Shown here one piece after another: positions 11,194-21,800 of a DNA stretch of 64,000 nt (position 1 is the stretch's first letter; every line of letters starts with the position of its first letter). The notes under the pieces were generated by a model, which searched no databases, was not told where the DNA came from, and was given only the letters and a program-made list of their open reading frames with translations. The stretch spans positions 22,484,449-22,548,448 of the forward strand of contig NC_064773.1 of the NCBI RefSeq assembly GCF_011397635.1, given 5' to 3'. The translations under genes and the position numbers were made by a program. Source of the stretch: Epinephelus fuscoguttatus. Lineage: Eukaryota; Chordata; Actinopteri; Perciformes; Serranidae.

Positions 11194-12806
11194 CAGTGGT
11201 GGAAAAAAGTTTTCAGACACCCCATGCATTTGTGAAATATTGCATTAAGAATCACTCTTAGGTCTTCAAGTGCAATTTCTTTTAGTACAGTCACAGCCAA
11301 AATACTAAATAAATCCTAAAAAAGCCATTAAAAACTTAGAATTGATTGGTTCCAGAAAATACATAAGAAATTTTGAGTACTGGGTCATTTTGGTACCAGT
11401 GATGAAGGTCGTTCTTTTTATTAAAAGACACAATTTTTGTTGCCAAGCTTCGTGTCTACATAAAGTCAGCACATTTGAAAGTTCTTCAGACACAAAAATG
11501 GCTAAAACAAGGAACCTAACGCAGGAAACACGCCTGAAGATAAAGATTCTCAGCCAGGAAGGGTACAGCTGCCGCCAGATAGCCAGGAAGTGCAGATGCA
11601 GTCCTTCAGCAGTTGGATACACTCTGCAGAAATACAGACAAACCAACAGCTTGGAAGACAAACCAAGATCTGGGCGTCCAAGGGTTTCTTCAGCAAGAAA
11701 TGACCGCATCCTGATCCGCATGTGCAGGCAAAACCGCCGAATGACATCACAGGAGCTTCAGCAACAGTGGTCAAACCAAACTGGCGTCCAGTTTTCCACC
11801 CGCACTGTACGTGGCCGACTTTTAGATCATGGCTTAAGGCCCTACAAGGCTATCAAGAAGCCCCTGATCAATGAGAGACAGAGGTTAGCCTGGCGTCGTT
11901 GGGCCCAGGCACACAAGAACTGGACAGCCAGGAATTGGAAGAAGATTTTGTGGTCAGATGAATCCAGTTTCCAGCTTTATCTTCCTCCTACTAATGTGAG
12001 TGCAGAAGGCGAAGCATTATCTCCAGCATGTACAGTACCTACTGTCAAGCATGGTGGAGGCAGTATCATGGTTTGGGGATGCATGAGTGCTGCTGGTGTT
12101 GGTCATCTCACTCTGTGATGGCACATTGAACTCTACCAAGTATTGTACCATTCTCGAAACCCACATGCTCCCTTCTGCGCGTGCACTGTTCCGTCAAGGT
12201 AAAAACTGGATGTTTCAACAAGATAATGCCCCTTGCCACACATCCAAGGCCAGTAGAACTTGGCTGCAGGAGCACAGTATCCAGGTCTTAGTGTGGCCAG
12301 CTCAATCCCCGGACATGAGCCCCATTGAAAATCTGTGGTGGATTATCAAAAGGTCTGTTTCAAAGCATAAACCAAAGAATTTAGAAGAATTAAAAGCAGT
12401 AATTCAAGAAGAATGGAACAAGATTACTCCTCAACAGTGTGAAAGGCTTGTGGGGAACATGCCAGCCAGGATTAGAGCTCTACTACGTGCCAATGGCAGG
12501 ACTACTAAATATTAATTTGATGATGTGATGGTTTATTTATTTTTTGTTCAGTTTTGAACACATTCTCTGTTATTTGTTGACTTTGATACCGACAATGTTG
12601 AGAACTGACATATTGAAACTGTCAAGAATTTAGTTTTGTTAGTTTTTCTTGTAAACAATAAACAAAAAAATATAATTTGTATTTGTATCTGTCTAATGCA
12701 GCCACACCTTCTGAAACACAAAAAAGATTTTTCCACAAATATTTCATAATAACATTTGAGATTGTGTAAAATTTTAAGGGTGTCCGAAAACTTTTTTCCA
12801 CCACTG
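11194..12806 (+). mobile_element. Tc1/mariner transposon, 1,613 bp, nearly complete
   Basis: Both ends are present. The left end starts CAGTGGTGGAAAAAAGTTTT and the right end is its reverse complement, with 28 of the first 29 bp identical. The element is flanked on both sides by TA (11,192-11,193 and 12,807-12,808), the standard Tc1 target duplication. Between the ends lies a full-length transposase broken by a frameshift. High end-to-end identity suggests a relatively young insertion, although mobility would require transposase supplied from another copy. Confidence 0.95.
11498..12515 (+). pseudogene. Tc1-type DD34E transposase, disrupted by one frameshift
   Basis: The enzyme family cuts and pastes Tc1 elements at TA sites. 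I chose the start at 11,498 because MAKTRNLTQETR is the usual opening of the N-terminal paired-type helix-turn-helix; the frame is open further upstream, but that part looks like leader. After two DNA-binding helix-turn-helix regions, with a basic hinge GRPR between them, comes the catalytic domain: first Asp in WSDESSFQ, second Asp in QQDNAPCH, and the Glu in SPIENLW, all present. The first frame ends with a stop at 12,116-12,118 just after GVGHLTL, and the rest continues in another frame to 12,515, so about one base gained or two lost near 12,110-12,116 breaks the gene. The total length matches a normal transposase of about 340 residues. Confidence 0.93.
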
Positions 12807-12808
12807 TA

Positions 12809-13180
12809 TCTACATAGGGAGCAGGTCCTTGTCCATGAGTCCACCACGTTGCACCTCCATGTTTCTATAGTCCCCCCAGAATGAACAAACCAAATACTAG
12901 CTCTAGATAGGAGCATTTGTGTCTTCGTGTTTTAGCATCGGCCACCCTAATTAGCAGCCCCAGGACCAGCCGAACAGCATCAGAAGAACACTAATTTTTA
13001 AAGTGAAACTGCTTTTAAATCAATGGGTCTATTTGTTTCAAAGAGGAAGAGACCTCTGCGGATAATTTGGCTCTCAGTGCAAACCTCCTGCATGTCTGGA
13101 TCTTAAATTATCAGACAAAAAGACGAGCACACATTAGCAGGTGCTGGACTAATGGCCCTCTCCAATATGCCAAACAGTGT
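12809..13180. other. Unannotated stretch
   Basis: No feature recognised between the Tc1 element and the next MITE. Confidence 0.4.
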
Positions 13181-13185
13181 CAGAG

Positions 13186-13470
13186 AAACACTCATTTATA
13201 ATGTGACACCACTTTATACATAACATTGCGTATGCACGAAACAAGTCCGAGGGGTACGCCACTTCCCGCAGAAAAGTTGTGGTCTGTAAGGACAGATTTG
13301 ACCCATGCTGACGAACGTTTTGGAGACTGAGAATTGGCAACGCAGATAGTAAGGTGGACGCCTAATTGTAGAAACTGTCGAATATTTTTTGGCAACCGTC
13401 ATTTTTGGCTTGTGTCCATACGTATATTTGTATCTTGGATCCAACACACTGTTTTATAAATGAGACCCCT
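13186..13470 (-). mobile_element. MITE with CATTTATAA-type terminal inverted repeats
   Basis: The left end contains AACACTCATTTATAATGT and the reverse complement of the right end reads GGTCTCATTTATAAAACAGT, giving partial inverted repeats around the shared TCATTTATAA. Elements beginning GGGGTCTCATTTATAAA are abundant in fish genomes. The interior has overlapping minus-strand frames but no domain. Exact boundaries and target duplication are uncertain. Confidence 0.55.
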
Positions 13471-15105
13471 GGTCCATTTGTTTTGAAGAGGATGAGACCT
13501 CTGTGGATAATTCGGCTCCTGGTAAAAACCTCTTGAACACTGAACCCTGAAAGAATTCTAACCAGGAGTTCATGCTTGGCACATGGGAGAGAATTCGTTG
13601 CAGTCTGCAAGACAGGTTGCTAAGGCCTACACACGGCTCCTTTGAAGGTGCCTATGGACGTTTGGTAAAACAATTGTTGGCTTCAGTTTGGCTGTAAAGT
13701 CAATGCTGTGTAGACAAAGTGAGTTCCAATGTACATGCTTCCTTCGGCATAATTACTGTACATGGCAGACATGTCATTTTGATGTGTGCGTGTCTTTGCA
13801 AGTGGTTTACTCCCTATAGGAATGTTTGAGCCAATCTACGAGAAGTTGTTTTTATGCTTTATGTGCTTGGCCCTGAAATATCTTGCATTCTTTGTCCTTA
13901 TGACCAATTCTTTACTGGTCATTCTCTTCCCATTCCTTCTCATTCAGTCTCATCTTTGTCAGCCTCTCACATCCCTTTATTCTGAGGCACTTTGTAACTT
14001 TCATTTTAAAAGTGCCTGTAACATCTCAAATTATGGTGATAATGATTTATTGACGTTAAAAGTGCTACACCCAGCACCCTTAAGCAGGGTTTTTTGCTCT
14101 TTTGTGTCTCCTACAAAGCCTTAGTCAGGAGTAGATTGCACACTGCGGTCAGCTATTTTCACATCTCTCGGCAGCACTGTAATACACACTATACTGATGA
14201 TGGTGATAAATGATCTAATCCAGAGAAGACCAACATTTCACGACTCCCTCTGGGCTGCAGATGAGACAATCAACTCCTCATATTTATGTCTGTGTTATGA
14301 TTTAGTGAAGAGCAGGCTGCTCGCTTAGAACTGCTTACCTTTATCATTATGGCTGCGTTAGGTAGTCAGCATTTGTCTGTGCCAATGTAAATATGTATAT
14401 AAGGAAGTCACTGCTAGCGTTTGAGTTTTAGACCATTTTTCTTCACTTTGCAGGGCTTTATCGGTTGTAATTTTTCCTGTCTCTTTCTCCAGCTGAATCC
14501 ATCCATCCTCCCTCCTCCTCCTCCCTCTCACATCCCCTCAGACGACTGTGCAGAGCTAAAGCAGGACTGTGAATTCTGATTTAAAAATAATTCTTATTCC
14601 AGTGTCTTTTCATTATCTGAAATTTATATCTTCTTTCTCCTCAAAAACAGTGCAGAAATGAACAAAGTTGCAACTCCATTACTTCATCTGACCACTTGGT
14701 GGCAGTCTTAGAACATAGCAGGGCTCGATCAGCTCAAGACGTCCATATGTATAAACCTGAATCTTCTGCTTGTAGTCACCAAGTTCAGAATTATGGGTGA
14801 TTCTTCAACTGACTTAATTTTTGTGTCAGGAATAAGAAAAACAAACACATTTCTTATTGTTAATTTTTGTCACACTTACTTGACAATATTAGGAACATAC
14901 AAAAATGAAATGATATATCAGTCATTAATTTTATGAGATAAAAGGTGACCTTTGATGTGTCATATTTTTCTACAAATCCTTTGTCCCCGTGCCACATTTT
15001 GGATATCCAACCCCTTATTATTTTATTTATTTATTTTATAAAAAGAACACCTATCCCTTGGGGTTACTGGGGTACTTTTTTATCTTGTGTTTATTTAATT
15101 CATTC
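13471..15105. other. Unannotated stretch
   Basis: No gene is supported. Open frames such as 13,786-14,124 have no recognisable domain, splice context or codon pattern. Confidence 0.4.
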
Positions 15106-15109
15106 AATC

Positions 15110-15473
15110 AGCAATCATTTCAATCATTTTCTGTAACTGCTTATCCTGTTGAGGGCTGTGGGGGGCTGGAGCCTATCCCATCTGACACTGGACAAGAGGC
15201 AGGGTACACCCTGGGCAGGTCGCCAGACTATCACAGGGCTGACACATAGAGACAGACAACCATTCAACCCTACTTCTGATGTAGGCTAGTGTCACCAATT
15301 AACCTGCATGTCTTTGGACTGTAGGAGGAAGCCGGAGTATCCAGAGAAAACCCACGCTGACATGGGGAGAACATGCAAGCTCCACACAGAAGGGCTCCCA
15401 GACCCCAGGGTTCAAATCATCAATGCTCTTGCTGTGAGGCAGCAATGCTAACCAATGCACCACCGTGCTGCCC
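15110..15473 (+). repeat. Dispersed fish repeat, longest copy of the 969 family
   Basis: Contains the full series of blocks shared with 969-1197 and 51,612-51,753: GGAGCCTATCCCA, GGGCAGGTCGCCAGAC, CATGTCTTTGGACTGTAGGAGG, GGGGAGAACATGCAAGC, and the terminal TGCTAACC, CACCGTGCTGCCC. The copy runs to its natural end at GCTGCCC. It is a common fish LINE-tail/SINE-like sequence of family unknown to me. Confidence 0.75.
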
Positions 15474-15916
15474 ATTTAAAGCTAATGCTAAAATGATAAT
15501 TAGCAAGCTAACATATGAGATGTTTTCTTATAAGTGACAAAATGCCATTTCCATCACTGTTTATTGTGAAAAGACAAAGTCAATGACAGTGTTATATTAC
15601 TGACAGTTTCCAGACCAAAATGGACCATATTTAAAGAATGACCTTTGTAGATACATTTGCATAGAAGTGGGAGTTGTAAATTCATAAATATGCCATTTTT
15701 GACCATGTACTCTGATTGCATGCCCATATGCACCTTTGTCCATAATGCAGCTCCCATTGGCATCTTGTTTTAAAATCTCCCGATCTTTCAAAGGCAGCAC
15801 AGAGTGACATAAAATGTATTTGAACCTAATTATTAACCTGACATCAACATAAAAATTGCAAACAAGTCTGTGCCGACTGGCTAACTGATTCACATTATCC
15901 TAGCAAGTCCTAGAAA

Positions 15917-16300
15917 AGGCTTGCCTGGGTCCAGACCTTTTGAATCCACCCATTTCCAGTTCAAGTTAACACATTCATCTGGCATTGCGAATTGAAATGG
16001 CAGTTTCTGGGTTAAAAAAAAAAAGACCACTAAGCGCTGCAGGGGGACTCAGACTGTTGTCAAGCGATGCAGGAACCAATGACAAGTAATAAAAGTGGTG
16101 ACGCCTGTAGACCATGACCTTGTAGTTTGTTTTACTTCACTTCGCTCCACGCTTAAAACCCTGGCAAAACTGGTCCGTTGCTACGCATCAGCGTCGACTT
16201 AAAATGACGTTAGATTCAGGTGGATATGTTGGTCTATAGTGATTGGTTTGGGAAAATTGAACTCCCCTCCCCCACAGAAATTAGAGTGGATGCAGTGTTA
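15917..16300 (+). repeat. Short relative of the helicase-fragment element at 37.0 kb
   Basis: The left end GCCTGGGTCCAGACC matches GCCTGGTTCCAGACC at 37,044, and the right part (AATGACGTTAGATTC, TCTATAGTGATTGG, AAATTGAACTCCCCTCCCCC) matches 37,454-37,525. The internal helicase-like part of the 37.0-kb copy is missing here. It is therefore a deleted member of the same non-autonomous family. Confidence 0.6.
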
Positions 16301-16329
16301 GACAGAAGATGGACATCAGGCAAAGAAAA

Positions 16330-16860
16330 GACAACACGTATTCGCAACAGGTAATTAAAACATTAGAAACAGTTGAAATACTGAAAGGAGCTGAAGTGTC
16401 AGTTTGAGTGTGAGTGCTGTGTGAAGCTACTGTGACAACACTGAAAGCAGCTGAAGACTCAGTTTAAGTTAAAACACTTAAAAGAGTTGAAGTGTAACTT
16501 GATGTGTAAGTGACAACTGATTTCGAAGGGTCATTTGAAGTGGAAATCCGTAAAGAAAATGCCACTTCAGGGGCATAGATTCAACAAGGGGTCAGTTCAA
16601 GAGTCACTGAAGTGTAAGCACTGCAAGCAGTTGGAGTAAATTGTGTATTAACCATAAAAGGCTGTGACTAAGATGAGATTGTTCAGTTATTTTTTAGCTG
16701 AAATTGTCACTTCAACTGTAAGGACTGAAAGGAATTGAGGTGTCAGTTGAAATGAAACGTCTGAAAGCAGATCAGCTCTGTTAAAGTGTTAGAAAGTAAA
16801 AGGTATCAGAGAATAATTAAAGATGAAAGCACTGAAACTGTTGTGTAAATGCTAAAAACT
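16330..16860 (+). repeat. Degenerate tandem repeat built on GAAGTGTCAGTT-like units
   Basis: Motifs such as CTGAAAGCAGCTGAAG, GAAGTGTCAGTTTGAGTG and GCAAGCAGTTGGAGT recur roughly every 40-60 bp. Units are strongly diverged, so the array is old. It directly follows the 15.9-kb element. Confidence 0.55.
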
Positions 16861-19361
16861 ATCCAATCTACATGGTTGTCTCACAGTTGTAGCCACTGGC
16901 TCATCTTCTGAGACTTTCCTCTCTGTCTTTATCCCTTCTTCTGTGTCTGTCTGTAACTTTTTCGTCTCTAAATAGGACTTTCCTTGTGTGGATGAGTTTC
17001 TACATCAACACATCATCGGCACGTGTCCATCTCTACCTTTACCATGAGGTCGCCTTTCTAGGCACTAGGCTTCTCACCAGGTTTCAGGTTACCATAGCGA
17101 CATGATGTGGGCGAAAGAGCGAGTGAACCAGCAAGTGTTGAAGATGAAGATGAAAGGAGGTAGAAGGCTGTAATCAGATTGTCTCCTTCGGTCACGCCTC
17201 GGATCCATCTTCTCTCCTCCGCCGGCCCACGTCCCGCACACCCGAACCCACCACCACATAAATCACAATCGGCCACAAGTCACCTCTCATTGCTGCACCC
17301 AACCACAGATCCACAGAGGAGGGGGGAGAGAGGCTGCTTTCACTCTCGGCCATGCTCAGACTTGGGCTTGTGAGGTGGGGGGATGTTTAGTGGTCCTAGC
17401 CCTCGCTCCACCCCATTTCCACAGTCAACTTCGAGAAGCTCCATGGCTTCTTAACTGATATAGTTTCTTACAGCATGGTCAAATGAAGATGGATTGGGGG
17501 TTAACGGTGTAATGATTCTGTTTTACAGGCAGCTCACCGGCACTTTTCTCTGTGGAAAACCCTGCTGGGAAGCCTGCAGCTGAGGGACAGCTGCTTCTCT
17601 CTGTCTCAGTGTCTTTTGTTGACTCTCTTTACTCTGCTCACTCTTTGCAGTTTTTCGTTTCTTTCTCTCGTTTCTGAACCTTTCCACAAGTTTTATTCGC
17701 CCTCTGTGCATCATTTTTCATCCTTCCCCTTCATCCTAGTTGCTGTCGCCAGTCCTGCAGGCTATGAAATAAAATATAAAAATAAAATCAAAGTTTCAGT
17801 GGTAGTCGCAGAACCACCAAAGTGCTTCATAATTAGAAAACGGCTCATAATTACAGCGTGGTCACAGGCTGTTAGCTCGCTCACTCAGCTGCCCTGCGTG
17901 GGATGGCGGCCTCCTGCGATGTGTGTTTGTATGTGTGAGTGTGTTTGTGTGTCAGCTTCCCTCAGAGAGGTCAGGCTGAAGTTGAGAAGGATAGCAGATG
18001 CGCTACCCCATACTGCCTATACACCAGCTGGGTGCTCTGTCAAAATACTATTAGTCACAATCAAGGGAGCGAAAACATGTGCATTTCATAGCAGAAACAC
18101 TGCTGATGATCCTCTGGCTTCTACTGTTTCTTCATTTTTTTCAGTTACACTGTTTAGCCTTGTTGCAATGAGAAGTCTTGGGCTATCTAGTAATTAGGAT
18201 TTTGCGAGAGGCGATATTAACTAAAGGCCATCTTATTGTCTGGAGTTGTATTTGTTGCTGGGCAACGTTATTTCATTATCTTAACAAATATTTAACGTGG
18301 GAGTTCCTAACATTTCTTATGGGACTAAAAGAAGGCAATTAGTGCCTCTGTGAAATCAGTTACAGTCCGATGATAACCCTTAATTTGAATAATGCAGTAC
18401 TGACCTTAATGAATCAGGTGGAGAAAAAAAGTGCAACAATAAACCACTTTTCTGTTTGCTGCATCTTTGCAGACCATAAAACCTAACCCTAGTGCTAAGT
18501 CACTGTCTAGATCAATCCCACTCATATCTGTACAGTAAATGTAAAGCGACAGCTAACAGTCGGTTAGCTTCGCTTAGCACAAAGACTGGAAACACACCAG
18601 GGAAATGATCATAGGCTACAAATGAGATATCAGGTCCTATTTTACACATGGTGCACAACACAGCTGTCATTGCTAGTTTCAGACCAATGCATTTGTCATT
18701 TTCAAGTACAGTGCTCACATTGTGTAAGTACTCATGCCCATTTGTGCACCTATGGGTGTGTAGGTCTTTGATCAGGTGCGTCATAATGGCGGAACATTTT
18801 CCTGATATTAAAATGTGCATGATTCAGACAGTAATATGCACCTACATAGGCATGTGGATGGAATGTGGGCGGCTGAAATAATACATCATAAATGAGAAAA
18901 ATATCAATTACATAATCTAAAATGTCAGCGTAGCAGAGATGAGAGCGGAGCTGCTGCAGAGAGATGCTGTGTGTATTTACGCACAAAGAGCAGCATGACT
19001 TCATAGATTTTTTTTTCAAAAGCTAAAAGCTAAGTATTGTTGCAGTTTTAATTTGCTGCTTAAATGTCCCACAATATTTGCTGCAGTGACATCACTGCTC
19101 GTACTGCATTACTTAACAGAAAACCACTCGCTTCTCCAATATGCCAAATCCAACACATAAATGTCCTAGTTGTAGGCACACCTGGCTTTTAAAGGGAACA
19201 GGATATGATGCTCTGATTGGTAGAAGTCATGTAACATGTAACACACCTATGATTAATTAAGGGACTAAATACACCCCTTGCGCCTTACTCTGTGTCTAGA
19301 TAATGCGCCATTTAATGAGCAAAAGTGGTTGGACATGCCCTAAATGCACTTGTGCCATGCA
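16861..19361. other. Unannotated stretch
   Basis: No gene is supported. The 193-codon frame at 17,616-18,197 is Ser/Leu/Val-rich, has no domain and includes TG-repeat translation. GC-richer sequence at 17,160-17,420 stands out slightly but offers no start, splice or domain signal. Confidence 0.4.
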
Positions 19362-19369
19362 CTTTAAAC

Positions 19370-19678
19370 CAGTAGTTCCCAACTGGTGTGTCGCGGTCCA
19401 TTCTCAATGAACCGCAGGTGACTTGAGAGTGAAGTCTGAGGTTTGTAAAAAACAGACTATTTTGAAGTACAGTGAATTTCTGGCGCATAGCTTTTATCTC
19501 AAAGCACCATTTCCTGCTGTAGAGTGAATGGCTAACGGACACTTGACGGAGACAGCTAACTAGCTCAATGGCATGGCCAAACACGAGAATGACATTGAAT
19601 ATATTAAACTGTGTGGACTTTCAACTAATGACTAAGGAGAAATCTACACCCCGTGGCTGGACCAGTTGGGAACCACTG
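19370..19678. mobile_element. hAT-type MITE, 309 bp, with perfect 8-bp target duplication
   Basis: The left end CAGTAGTTCCCAACTGGT and the reverse complement of the right end CAGTGGTTCCCAACTGGT match at 17 of 18 positions. The element is flanked by identical 8-bp copies of CTTTAAAC at 19,362-19,369 and 19,679-19,686. Inverted repeats beginning CAG plus an 8-bp duplication are diagnostic of hAT transposition. The interior is non-coding, so it was moved by a transposase from elsewhere. Confidence 0.92.
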
Positions 19679-19686
19679 CTTTAAAC

Positions 19687-20994
19687 CATGCACTACAGAT
19701 TGTCTAAATAGGGCCCATAATGTGTGAGTTTAAAAGTGCTGGGAAGCAGATTTTGCTATAATTTCCACCTGTTTCCAGTCTTTATACTAAGCTATGTTAG
19801 CTAACTGGCTGCTGGCTGTCGCTTCATATTGCATCAGAGTGGTATCAATTTTCTTGTCTTAATCTATGCAGAGAGTTTCCTAAAATGTAAAACTATTCCA
19901 GCACAGTTTTTTTCCCTAAATGACCCTTTAAAGTCTTGTAAAGCCACCTGAAACTGAGAAGCTGTTAATGTCACTAAAACATGTTCAGTACAGTTACTGC
20001 ATCATTCAGATAAAGTGGGATCCTTGTAGTCACTCAGATAATTTCATCACATCATCCTTGGCATTGAGCAAGTGACTCAGTTTGACTCCTGTTGGCCTTT
20101 TCAAATGATGTGAAATATTTCGGGGTTGCTGCGATGTGAGGTGTTTACCTGGGTCATTTGCCAGGTGGATGTAGCCGGCCCCCCTCTCAGTCTCCACAGC
20201 CAAACCCAGATACGCTGGTTTCTGTGTCTGCCATTTGGCCTCCGTCCCCTCCCATGATACCGGAGTATGTTAGTGACAATGACCACAGGAGTGGAAAGTG
20301 GACATCTGGTGCACCTGTCCAACACCGCACACATTCATACAACATTCGCATCTCCCTTTTTCGGAGAGTGTACGTTCAGGTCGTGTGTGTGATGATTTGG
20401 CGGTCATGCGTGGTGAAGCTCGGGATCACTGAGACCTGACTACTGGCCCACCAACCAACTGGCTGACCATATGGATGGAAACTACAGCCCCACACTCGGC
20501 TCTGCACTCCTTCTCTTCCCCTTCACCACCACCCCCTCCACCTGCCCAAGTATCCCTCCTCGCCATAGCACTCCTGCTGACTTGCTCGTTCTTTTTAATG
20601 AATCATTGGGTTCACCTGCACTGGAGTGGAAATTCCACCCTCGTCATCCCCCATGTGTCACACTGGGTTTTATTTTGTGCTCCTGGTGGAGATTCAGAGG
20701 GACAGGCAGGCGCATGATGCATGGAAACTATAAGATGAGATGAGATTTTAATCATTCCCTCGCTGAGAAGGGGCTGTTGCATTAACAAATAGTAATAGAG
20801 GGGGAAAAGAGTTTAAAACATTTTTAAAAGCTGTCATATATCATAAAAGAGGCTTTATGAAGGGCCCAAGCTTCACCACCTTGCTAGCCGCTGTTACGTT
20901 AACTTCTCCAACAAAGTGCATCTCTCACTGAAAGTTTCTTTCATCTGTCCTCTGAACAAACAAACCTTGTTCCCTGAGTTTACGGTCAATAATC
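19687..20994. other. Unannotated stretch
   Basis: No gene is supported. Two Pro/Ser-rich open frames (20,158-20,439; 20,471-20,743) overlap frames on other phases and show no domain or splice context. Confidence 0.4.
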
Positions 20995-20998
20995 AGAG

Positions 20999-21440
20999 TG
21001 GTAATATAGCAGCAAACACCTACATTCTGTTTAGGGGAGTAATGGCGACTTAAGCAGAGATGAAGTCATGTTACCTCTGTTTGTGTTTTGACCCCAGCTT
21101 CTCTATTGTTGTGGTAGACGGCCAGCTGCGCCTTCATGTTAGTGCATGTGAGTCACTGTGTGTGTATGCCATTGGCTAGCTAATCGCCACTGCTATGCGC
21201 TGTGCTTGTTGGGCGGGTACCACTGATACGAGACATCCTGGTTGTGTGCCACCCACCCTCGCGTTTTCGCCCAGGTTAACACTGTTAGCTCTGTCAACTC
21301 TGTTGCTGCTGTTAGCACTGTTCACAGTGTCAGCACCGTTAGCTGCTAGTCGTCAGCTCAGCCACCTCCATGTTGAGAGCCGTGTGCAGACAACCTCTGA
21401 ATCATAGATACACTCTGAATCTCTTATAGAGCTCCATTAA
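20999..21440 (+). repeat. Family-C dispersed repeat, copy 1
   Basis: Shares ordered blocks with 47,377-47,840 on the same strand: TAATATAGCAGCAAAC, a GGAGTRATGG block, GAAGTCATG, TTGTGGTAGA, GTTAGCACTGTT, GTTAGCTGCTAG, CTCCATGTTGAGA and TCTYATAGAGC (R=A/G, Y=C/T). The two copies differ by substitutions and by a (TG)n inserted in the second. No coding region. Confidence 0.65.
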
Positions 21441-21544
21441 AGGATTGATTTGGAAGCATTTAAAAAGCTAGAGCTGCAGCAAAACTTTTCCCAAGGCGGC
21501 GTGCACTTGTATGTCAGTGTAATATTTCTTTCCTCATAATATCC

Positions 21545-21800
21545 ATCCCAGCCATAGATTGTAAAATAATGGACGTAGCTACCATGTTGCCATCCATTCA
21601 TTGGTTTGTGAACTGCAGTTTTGAAGCCTCGAATTCAGCATTTCAGCTGTCGCCATCTTGGATTTTTGGAGCCAGAAGTGACCATATTTGGATGAGAGGG
21701 TGGATCTGACTCATACATTGTGGTGACACCTCACCTGACACTTAAAGTGGCCAGGACTTTGATGATGCGTAACTTTTAGCCTTAATAAAATGTTAACGGG
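21545..21800 (+). repeat. Probable dispersed non-coding repeat
   Basis: The string TGGACGTAGCTACCATG followed by GCCATCTTGGATTTTTGGAGCC is of a type I recognise as common in fish non-autonomous elements. No second copy with clear alignment was found in the window, so confidence is limited. Confidence 0.4.

Noticed and set aside
11305..11774. Minus-strand frames of 138 and 74 codons
   Set aside because: Shadows of the Tc1 transposase on the opposite strand.
17616..18197. 193-codon plus-strand frame
   Set aside because: Low-complexity composition, includes TG-repeat translation, no domain, no splice context.
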